Assembly: GCA_025450355.1 (NCBI GenBank) | Contig: JANWHR010000255.1 | Location: forward strand, 1 to 5,656 | Origin: Micropepsaceae bacterium | Lineage (GTDB): Bacteria > Pseudomonadota > Alphaproteobacteria > Micropepsales > Micropepsaceae | DNA: 5,656 nucleotides | Reading direction: 5' to 3' | Shown here: positions 1 to 4,887 of the stretch, one piece after another | Numbering within the stretch: the stretch's first letter is position 1 | Layout of the letters: each line of letters opens with the position of its first letter | The notes under the pieces: generated by a model | Database searches by the model: none | What the model saw: the letters and a program-made list of their open reading frames with translations, nothing else | What the model was told of the DNA's origin: nothing | Made by a program: the position numbers and the translations under genes

Positions 1-553
1 GCAGTTCGCGCTCTTCCTCAATGATCTTAAGCTTGGTGAAGTCACCACACGCGTCGTTCAGCAACCCGCGCGTATAGAGCTTCTCCACTTCTCCCGGACC
101 GCCCGTGCGATATTCCAGTTGTTTTGGCGTATAGCCCTGCAGGATCAACAGCCCGCCCGGCTTCAACGCCTTTTTCATTCCGGCCCACTTCCGCACCCGC
201 TCATCCGGCGTGCTGAATTGGGTGAAGATTTCGCACACCACATCGAAGCCGTTCTCCGGATAAGCCCATTCATGCACGTCGGCGAGTTCAAAACGAATCC
301 GCACGCCCCGTTTGCCGGCAAGCGCTTCCGCCTTGCGCTGCGCAGCCGGCGAAAAATCGAGCGAAAGAACGTCGAGCCCATGTTCGGCCAGCCAGACACC
401 GTTGCGCGCCTCGCCATCGGCAACCGCCAGCGCCGTACCGGACGGCGGCAACAGGGACTCGCATGAAGCGAGGAAATCATTCGGCTCCTCGCCAAAAATA
501 TATTCGGGCGCACTGTAGCGCCCCTCCCAACGCCGGAATTCAAACTCGCTCAT
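1..553 (-). CDS. SAM-dependent class I methyltransferase, 3' end cut by window edge
   Basis: Translating the minus strand from the ATG at 553-551 gives 184 residues with no stop before the window edge, so the C-terminus is missing, probably by only a few tens of residues given the usual size of about 200. The N-terminus has the W-x-x-RY and Y-x-FG-x-x-PN-x-FL signatures (residues 9-27) of small TehB-like methyltransferases. The SAM site is visible as VADGEARNG (44-52, a variant motif I), an acidic residue at D66 in LDFSP, and the post-motif KPGGLLILQGY (131-141). The Rossmann fold should transfer a methyl group from S-adenosylmethionine; the substrate cannot be read from sequence. The start lies inside the 3' end of the upstream ferritin-like gene (14-nt overlap), which suggests one transcript and coupled translation. 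A cytosolic detoxification or small-molecule methylation role is inference. Confidence 0.85.
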   Translation of the reverse strand, partial: MSEFEFRRWEGRYSAPEYIFGEEPNDFLASCESLLPPSGTALAVADGEARNGVWLAEHGLDVLSLDFSPAAQRKAEALAGKRGVRIRFELADVHEWAYPENGFDVVCEIFTQFSTPDERVRKWAGMKKALKPGGLLILQGYTPKQLEYRTGGPGEVEKLYTRGLLNDACGDFTKLKIIEEEREL

Positions 554-1415
554 CGGCCACCCGTTCCGCGTAGCGGCCAATCAGCCACCGGTCGTCCTGT
601 TGCCAGGGATGGAACCCGGGCAGGAAGAATCTCAGCCACGGCAGCAAAGCCCTCCGGAACATTCCCGGCCAGCCCCACAGCTCCCACAGCAGCGGCCCCC
701 AGGCCCGGATACCGGTGATGCCATCCTGCCGCAACAGCTCGATCGCCCCGAAGGTCCGGTCACGGACAAATACGCGGCTCACATGCAGCATCACTCGGCT
801 GCGGACCAACCATCTTTGCCACCGCCCCCAATGGCTGGTCGCCGCCAGCCAGGTGTCGAACGCGACCCCCTTATGCTCGATCTCTTCGACGGAATGCCAC
901 AACCAGAGCGCCGCGATGTCGTGATCGACGCCCGCAAATGCGTTTCGGCGGGCGAGGTTCTGATGGGAAGCAATGGCGGTGAAATGTTCGAGGGCAATCG
1001 TATCGGCCAGGGCAACAATCGGCGGATGCTCTCTGGTGCGGGCAAGCCGTTGCTCGAGGATCGTTTCGAGCGGCGCGATGTCGTAACCGGCATCCATCGC
1101 TCTGCGATTGAATGACAAATGCTCGCGGCCGTGCGCAGCTTCCTGCGCCGTGAAGGAATCAATCTCACGCGCCAGGCGCGCATCCGCGCAATGCCGGAAT
1201 TGGCGCACGCTTTGGATGAACAACGCTTCGCCCTTCGGAAATGTCGCGGACAAGGCGTTGTAAACCGCCGTGCGCCAGGGATTGCCCGCATACCACCATC
1301 GCGGCAGCGCCTGTCCGCGCGCAAACCTGCGGTCTCGCGGGAGAATGACGAGATCCTGCGGCGTTGCCGAATGAGCCACCACAACCTCGCGAAAAATCAC
1401 ATCGCGAACACGCAT
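540..1415 (-). CDS. Predicted metal-dependent hydrolase family (PF10118/COG3687), ferritin-like diiron protein
   Basis: From the ATG at 1415-1413 the product is 291 residues. It matches what I recall of the PF10118 'predicted metal-dependent hydrolase' family: a N-P-W...AVYNALSATFP-type opening (45-60), QEAAHGREH in the middle, and WHSVEEIEHKGVAFD near 173-187. The likely metal ligands fit a four-helix ferritin-like diiron site: E63, E92 with H95 (ExxH), E143, and E178 with H181 (ExxH). The C-terminus (about 240-275) is rich in W, L and F and may pack against a membrane. The activity is not established; the 'hydrolase' label is a family name, and an oxidase or oxygenase role is as plausible. 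The same frame is open up to 1709, but those extra 98 residues run through the divergent control region and antisense to a real signal peptide, so this internal ATG was preferred. The site before it (GGCAG) is a weak ribosome binding match. It overlaps the downstream methyltransferase by 14 nt. Confidence 0.82.
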   Translation of the reverse strand: MRVRDVIFREVVVAHSATPQDLVILPRDRRFARGQALPRWWYAGNPWRTAVYNALSATFPKGEALFIQSVRQFRHCADARLAREIDSFTAQEAAHGREHLSFNRRAMDAGYDIAPLETILEQRLARTREHPPIVALADTIALEHFTAIASHQNLARRNAFAGVDHDIAALWLWHSVEEIEHKGVAFDTWLAATSHWGRWQRWLVRSRVMLHVSRVFVRDRTFGAIELLRQDGITGIRAWGPLLWELWGWPGMFRRALLPWLRFFLPGFHPWQQDDRWLIGRYAERVADERV

Positions 1416-1497
1416 AGAATCTGCCAGGCGCCAACACAAGCGCCGGTTAGCCACATTGGCTGAGTGAAAAACTGCCGGCAAATTGCCCCTTAAGGAA

Positions 1498-1509
1498 TGT
1501 CGCGCGACA
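1498..1509. repeat. Perfect 12-bp palindrome, candidate operator
   Basis: TGTCGCGCGACA reads identically on both strands. It lies 62 nt before the hydrolase ATG and 82 nt before the ferritin-like gene's ATG, just upstream of a TATGAT -10-like hexamer. A dimeric repressor or activator could bind here; that is inference from symmetry and location only. Confidence 0.4.
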
Positions 1510-1558
1510 CATTTCAGCCTTATGATCCGGCCGGGCTGTGCGTTGCCCAACCAGGTCC

Positions 1559-1566
1559 GGGAGGAG
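1559..1566 (+). promoter_or_regulatory. Ribosome binding site that fixes the hydrolase start
   Basis: GGGAGGAG stands 5 nt before the ATG at 1572. It is the strongest Shine-Dalgarno match in the region and decides in favour of this ATG over upstream in-frame codons back to 1497. Confidence 0.75.
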
Positions 1567-1571
1567 CAATC

Positions 1572-2597
1572 ATGAAGATTCCCGCTCACGTCCACCGCCG
1601 CAGTTTCGTTTCGGGCATTGTGGGAGGCGCCGCTGCAGCAGGCCTCGCGAGCGCCGCTGGCGCGCAGACACCGGAACCCGTTCGCTGCCATGTCGGGCCG
1701 CCCGAGCACATCAAAGGCCCGCGGGTGTGGATGGACATGGATCAGATCGAACTCGATGCGGCCTATGACCAGGCCTATTACGCGCCGATGGGATATCAGA
1801 TCTCAAAACGCATCGCCTCCACCAGCGACGCCGTGCGCAAGCGGCTCGGCGAACCGCTCCGCCTCGCCTATGGGCCAACACCGATCGAGAAGCTCGACCT
1901 CTATCGCGCGCGAAAAGCCAATGCGCCGCTTTTCATTTTCATCCACGGCGGCCAGTGGAAGAACGGCACCGCGCGCGAACACGGCTATCCGGCCGAAATG
2001 TTCGTCAATGCCGGCGCCAATTTCATTGTCCTTGATTTCATCCATGTCACCGATGCCGGCGGCGACCTCGGCGTCATGGCCTCGCAGGTGCGAAAGGCCA
2101 TCGCCTGGACCTACAAAAATGCCGCCTCGTTCGGCGCCGACGCGAACAGGCTTTACATCGGCGGCCGCTCCTCGGGCGCGCATCTGACCGCGGTCGCGCT
2201 CATCACCGATTGGGCCAAAGACTACGGCGTGCCCGCCGATGTCGTGAAGGGCGGCATCTGCTCCAGCGGCATGTACGACATGAAACCGGTGCGGCTTTCC
2301 AAGCGCAGCAACTGGGTCAAGTTCACCGGCGAGATGGAAGACGCCATGAGTCCGCAACGCCATCTCGACCGCTTGCATACTCCGGCCGTCGTTCTCCACG
2401 GCACCAATGAAACACCGGAGTTTCAGCGTCAGGCGCGCGATTTCGCCGCCGCGGCCAAAGCCGCCGGCAAAAGCGTCGAGCTGATCGTGGCGCCCGACTA
2501 CAACCACTACGAAATGGGCGAAAGTTTCGGCAATCCCTACGGCCCCAGCGGGCGCGCCTCCCTCGCCCTGATGAAACTCCCCATCTTCGCCACCTGA
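1572..2597 (+). CDS. Tat-exported alpha/beta hydrolase, kynurenine formamidase-like esterase/amidase
   Basis: The product is 341 residues. The N-terminus carries a twin-arginine signal (HRRSFVSG at 8-15, then an Ala/Gly-rich hydrophobic stretch to about 30 and an AGA-Q cleavage-like site at 29-32), so the folded enzyme should be exported to the periplasm. The hydrolase core has HGGQW (125-129), resembling the HGGxW oxyanion motif of arylformamidases, then the nucleophile elbow G-R-S200-S-G, a probable acid at E280 in GTNETPEF, and H312 in YNHYE. The PEFQRQ stretch after the acid is also typical of arylformamidase-like proteins. True kynurenine formamidases are cytosolic and hydrolyse N-formylkynurenine; an exported relative may act on another ester or amide, so 'carboxylesterase-like' is the safe label. 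It ends 3 nt from the stop of the convergent 3-hydroxyanthranilate dioxygenase gene. Confidence 0.85.
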   Translation: MKIPAHVHRRSFVSGIVGGAAAAGLASAAGAQTPEPVRCHVGPPEHIKGPRVWMDMDQIELDAAYDQAYYAPMGYQISKRIASTSDAVRKRLGEPLRLAYGPTPIEKLDLYRARKANAPLFIFIHGGQWKNGTAREHGYPAEMFVNAGANFIVLDFIHVTDAGGDLGVMASQVRKAIAWTYKNAASFGADANRLYIGGRSSGAHLTAVALITDWAKDYGVPADVVKGGICSSGMYDMKPVRLSKRSNWVKFTGEMEDAMSPQRHLDRLHTPAVVLHGTNETPEFQRQARDFAAAAKAAGKSVELIVAPDYNHYEMGESFGNPYGPSGRASLALMKLPIFAT

Positions 2598-2600
2598 CGC

Positions 2601-3149
2601 CTATAAAAAACTCAACCGTTCGGCCACCGGCGCAAGCGGAAAGACATAACCGCAATTCGTGCAGGTCCGCAGCGCAGCGTCTGCGTTGAACGATTGATAG
2701 ATTTTCATCACCTGCGCCGCCACATCCGCAGGCGCAACGCTTCGCGACAGCACCCGTTCGTCACAGTTCTCGCAGAACCAGATGAACTCTTCATGTTCGT
2801 CCGGCTTGCGTTTCCGTTCGATCACCAGACCCCAGCTGCCTTCCGGCCGCCGCGGCGAATGGGCCAGCCCTCCGGGGCACAGAAAAATCTCGCCCTCGCG
2901 AATCTTCACCACCCGCCGCGGACCGTTTCCCGGTTTGAGATGCAGCTCGATGCCGCCGCGGATCTGGTGAAAGAACTCGTCGCCCGCCTCGCGGTGAAAA
3001 TCGAGCCGCTCGTTCGGCCCGTGCAGCATCATCACGACGAATTCGCCGTCCTGCGCCAGCACCCGGTTGGTTTTGTACGGCGGGTCGAAGAGCCTCCCGT
3101 TCTCCCCAATCCATTTCCCGACATCAATCGGCTCAATCACCGGCATCAT
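2601..3149 (-). CDS. nbaC: 3-hydroxyanthranilate 3,4-dioxygenase (EC 1.13.11.6)
   Basis: This 182-residue cupin-fold extradiol dioxygenase opens 3-hydroxyanthranilate with O2 to 2-amino-3-carboxymuconate semialdehyde, which either cyclises to quinolinate (NAD synthesis) or is degraded through 2-aminomuconate. Key residues are present: Fe ligands H52, E58 and H97, in DFHREAGDEFF and HSPRRP; substrate-binding R48 and R101; and E111 in VIERKR. These match positions known in the Cupriavidus enzyme. The bacterial-type C-terminal rubredoxin-like iron site is also complete: C126/C129 (FCENC) and C163/C166 (CTNC). Length fits bacterial members (about 175-180). The first of two adjacent ATGs (3149, 3146) was chosen because AGG lies 6 nt upstream; a TTG at 3173 would put this site inside the gene. 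No kynureninase, kynurenine monooxygenase or semialdehyde decarboxylase gene is in view, so which branch it serves is open. Confidence 0.95.
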   Translation of the reverse strand: MMPVIEPIDVGKWIGENGRLFDPPYKTNRVLAQDGEFVVMMLHGPNERLDFHREAGDEFFHQIRGGIELHLKPGNGPRRVVKIREGEIFLCPGGLAHSPRRPEGSWGLVIERKRKPDEHEEFIWFCENCDERVLSRSVAPADVAAQVMKIYQSFNADAALRTCTNCGYVFPLAPVAERLSFL

Positions 3150-3262
3150 TGATCGCCTGTTTCCCTCGCGCAATTAGCGCCAATTCCGGGCCAAGCGCTT
3201 TCAGAACTGTTGCAAGTGAGTTCACGGCCGGGCACATCTCAGGGCAAACGCATCCGACGGCG
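3150..3262. promoter_or_regulatory. Divergent control region between dioxygenase and permease genes
   Basis: This 113-nt gap lies between the 3-hydroxyanthranilate dioxygenase (minus) and the EamA permease (plus). It holds a near-perfect 14-bp palindrome, AATTaGCGCcAATT (3172-3185, one non-pairing position per arm), starting 23 nt before the dioxygenase ATG, where a bound repressor could block transcription. A shorter symmetry, GTGA-GT-TCAC, lies at 3216-3225. No convincing -35/-10 pair was found by eye. Confidence 0.4.
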
Positions 3263-4234
3263 ATGAATATCCGAACAACCATTCCGGCAGTCGCCGCAGC
3301 GCCAGCCGCGCATTCTACTCCCGCTGAGGTGCGGAGATACAGGCATGTGGGCTACGCCTTTGCCGCCATTGGCGCGGTGCTGTTTTCCACCAAGGCAATC
3401 ATCGTCAAGCTCGCTTACGACGTTCGGCTCGATCCCGAGACCTTGCTGGCGTTGCGCATGGCGTTTTCGCTGCCCTTCTATCTCGGCATCGGCGCTCTTG
3501 CCCTGCGCGAACGTCAGCGCTCCGGTCTGGCGCTCCCCGCTCCGGGCCAATGGATCCGGGCCGCTTTTGTCGGCCTGCTCGGCTACTGGTTCGCCAGCTA
3601 TCTGGATTTTCTCGGCCTCACCTATATTTCCGCGCAATTTGAACGCCTGATCCTCTTCACCTACCCGCTGTTCGTGGTGCTGCTCGGGGCGGCATTCTTC
3701 GCGCAACCGGTGAGCCGGCGGATTCTCGCCGCAATCGCCGTCAGCTATTCTGGCCTCGCATTGATCTTCAGCGAGAACTTCTCGCTGCAGGGCGCGCACG
3801 TCGCGCTTGGCGCCGCTTTCGTGCTGGTTTCCTCGATTGCATTCGCGCTCTATCAGTTGCTCGCCGGCAATGCGATGCGCGGCATGGGGCCCAGGCTGTT
3901 CACCTGCGTCGCCATGACAGGCGCTGCATTGGGCGCCTTCGTACAGTTTTTCGTTGGACATCCGGCCGATGCCTTGCTGGTGACCGGAACGCCGCTCGCC
4001 TATTCAGTCCTGATCGCGATTGGCGCCACCGTGATCCCGTCATTCTTCCTCAATGCGGCGCTGCACCGGATTTCCGCGCAGGCCAACAGCGCCATCGGCA
4101 CGATCAGCCCCGTCGTCACCATCCTGCTCTCTGCGGCGATCCTGGGCGAGCCACTGACCGCGATCGGCATCACCGGCGCGCTGCTCGTGATCGGCGGTAT
4201 CGGCTGGTTCACCCTGACCAACAAACTCCGCTGA
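3263..4234 (+). CDS. EamA/DMT-superfamily permease
   Basis: The product is a 323-residue inner-membrane protein with about ten hydrophobic helices, roughly at 30-48, 60-80, 98-118, 126-146, 152-170, 178-200, 211-231, 244-266, 276-294 and 298-317. That is the two-repeat (5+5) layout of EamA transporters. Family-like stretches include ETLLALRMAFSLP (59-71), AQFERLILFTYPLF (124-137) at the end of repeat one, and SPVVTILLSAAILGEPLT (282-299) at the end of repeat two. Such proteins move amino acids, nucleosides or other metabolites, commonly outward; the substrate here is unknown. The frame is open back to a TTG at 3149, but the ATG at 3263 was preferred: it leaves a short cytosolic tail before helix 1 and avoids overlapping the divergent gene. 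Its ribosome binding site is weak. Head-to-head placement with the dioxygenase makes an aromatic amino-acid-like substrate an attractive but unproven guess. Confidence 0.88.
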   Translation: MNIRTTIPAVAAAPAAHSTPAEVRRYRHVGYAFAAIGAVLFSTKAIIVKLAYDVRLDPETLLALRMAFSLPFYLGIGALALRERQRSGLALPAPGQWIRAAFVGLLGYWFASYLDFLGLTYISAQFERLILFTYPLFVVLLGAAFFAQPVSRRILAAIAVSYSGLALIFSENFSLQGAHVALGAAFVLVSSIAFALYQLLAGNAMRGMGPRLFTCVAMTGAALGAFVQFFVGHPADALLVTGTPLAYSVLIAIGATVIPSFFLNAALHRISAQANSAIGTISPVVTILLSAAILGEPLTAIGITGALLVIGGIGWFTLTNKLR

Positions 4235-4244
4235 TCCGGAGCGG
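4226..4244 (-). terminator. Weak hairpin at the convergent permease/cupin junction
   Basis: Two mutually exclusive 5-bp stems overlap here: CTCCG (4226-4230) with CGGAG (4237-4241), and CCGCT (4228-4232) with AGCGG (4240-4244). Read on the minus strand, the second stem is followed by AGTTTGTT, a poor U-tract, so it could act as a leaky terminator for the cupin transcript inside the end of the permease gene. On the plus strand no U-tract follows. Confidence 0.25.
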
Positions 4245-4748
4245 TTAAGGCACCGGCACCTCGATGTAGCGAAACGGGGCCGCCACGTCGCGATACCAGT
4301 GGAACGTGTCCGGCGGCATGATGAACACATCGCCCTGGCTGATCCGATGCGACTGGCCGCCCTGCACAAGCTGACCACCGAATCGGTCAGACGCCGCGGC
4401 TTTTCCGGTCCCGCCGACAACCAGAGTCGCCGCCCCGCTCGTGACAATCACAACCGCCATGTAGCCCTTGTGACTGCACCCCTGTGACGGGCACACCGAT
4501 CTGGCCTCGTCGCGGCTATGCACGCTGACGTTGGACGTCACATCGCCGGAGGTATGACTCCAGAGCGGCGCCGTCCCTCCGTTCGCCAGCGCCCGCGTAA
4601 ACGATGCGCCCAGCTTCGCGTGATCAAACACGGTGACAACACCCACTCCCTTGGCGGCACTCTCTTGCGCGACGCTCTTGCCGTACCAGGCCGCCCCCGC
4701 CGCGATGACTGCCGCACCGATGATGGCCGGCTTTGGGATGCTCCACAT
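4245..4748 (-). CDS. Exported or membrane-anchored single-domain cupin protein with a cysteine pair
   Basis: The product is 167 residues. The start is fixed by GGGAG, 6 nt before the ATG at 4748. Residues 8-21 form a short hydrophobic segment after K6, followed by a possible signal peptidase site near SVA-QE (25-29), so the protein should be periplasmic or N-terminally anchored. The rest is one cupin barrel: H77 in NVSVHSRDE, a glycine-ended strand TSGAATLVVGG (103-113), and cupin motif 2 as GDVFIMPPDTFHWY (139-152) with H150. The usual HxH...E metal cluster of motif 1 is not obvious. In its place is a loop, VCPSQGCSHKGY (85-96), with C86 and C91 and an extra H93, which could form a disulfide or an altered metal site. 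Function and ligand are unknown. It is divergent from the Rieske oxygenase gene and may share its control region. Confidence 0.75.
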   Translation of the reverse strand: MWSIPKPAIIGAAVIAAGAAWYGKSVAQESAAKGVGVVTVFDHAKLGASFTRALANGGTAPLWSHTSGDVTSNVSVHSRDEARSVCPSQGCSHKGYMAVVIVTSGAATLVVGGTGKAAASDRFGGQLVQGGQSHRISQGDVFIMPPDTFHWYRDVAAPFRYIEVPVP

Positions 4749-4825
4749 CGCAATCTCCCGGAATGCTCGTTGAAGTTGTTCAATCCAATGCGCAGCCCTT
4801 ATGCCACAAACCGCGATGCGAGAGG

Positions 4826-4836
4826 TGTTCAGAACA
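4826..4836. repeat. Perfect 5-1-5 inverted repeat, candidate operator
   Basis: TGTTC-A-GAACA lies 51 nt before the Rieske oxygenase ATG and 77 nt before the cupin ATG. The location suits a regulator site acting on one or both genes; no regulator gene is in the window to match it with. Confidence 0.35.
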
Positions 4837-4874
4837 GTGTCCGTCGCTCCCGAAACATGGCTAAAGTGCTTGCC

Positions 4875-4880
4875 GGGAGG
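4875..4880 (+). promoter_or_regulatory. Ribosome binding site of the Rieske oxygenase
   Basis: GGGAGG stands 7 nt before the ATG at 4888, a near-ideal Shine-Dalgarno arrangement that fixes the start of the truncated oxygenase frame. Confidence 0.75.
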
Positions 4881-4887
4881 GAACGCG

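Larger units (their letters stand above)
1416..1571. promoter_or_regulatory. Divergent intergenic control region with clustered inverted repeats
   Basis: This 156-nt gap separates the minus-strand ferritin-like/methyltransferase pair from the plus-strand exported hydrolase, so it should hold both promoters. Visible symmetries, in order: TTAGCCA-CAT-TGGCTGA (1447-1463, one mismatch), TGCCGGCA (1473-1480), GGCAA-A-TTGCC (1477-1487), CCTTAAGG (1488-1495) and the perfect 12-mer TGTCGCGCGACA (1498-1509). TATGAT at 1521-1526 is a possible -10 element for the hydrolase, but no good -35 hexamer stands at the right distance; the 12-mer occupies that position instead. Regulator identity is unknown. Confidence 0.5.
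4749..4887. promoter_or_regulatory. Divergent control region between cupin and Rieske oxygenase genes
   Basis: This 139-nt gap should hold promoters for both flanking genes. It contains TTGAA-GTTG-TTCAA (4770-4783) close to the cupin start and TGTTC-A-GAACA (4826-4836) near the middle, both perfect in their arms. TAAAGT at 4862-4867 is a marginal -10 candidate for the oxygenase, without a recognisable -35. Confidence 0.4.

Noticed and set aside
175..543. Minus-strand frame of 122 codons at the left end
   Set aside because: It is a different frame of the same strand as the methyltransferase, which carries clear SAM-binding motifs and runs off the window edge.
600..1115. Plus-strand frame of 171 codons
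   Set aside because: It is a proline-, glutamine- and arginine-rich shadow opposite the ferritin-like gene, with no domain.
1497..1571. N-terminal extension of the hydrolase by 25 residues
   Set aside because: A strong ribosome binding site and a Tat signal both point to the ATG at 1572; an extension would bury the signal and overlap the palindrome cluster.
1416..1709. N-terminal extension of the ferritin-like gene by up to 98 residues
   Set aside because: The extra residues are low in family character, cross the divergent control region, and run antisense to the well-supported Tat signal peptide of the hydrolase.
1803..2507. Long minus-strand open frame of 234 codons
   Set aside because: It is antisense to the hydrolase core, whose catalytic motifs are clear; the frame has no motifs of its own.
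2605..2610. A6 run (U6 in the minus-strand transcript) as an intrinsic terminator of the dioxygenase gene
   Set aside because: It lies inside the last codons, and no stem longer than about 3 bp precedes it.
3149..3262. TTG start that would add 38 residues to the EamA permease
   Set aside because: It would overlap the divergent dioxygenase start region, and the added residues are not hydrophobic or family-like.
3239..3961. Long minus-strand open frame of 240 codons
   Set aside because: It is antisense to the EamA permease; its highly charged, low-order translation has no recognisable domain, a common shadow effect in GC-rich DNA.
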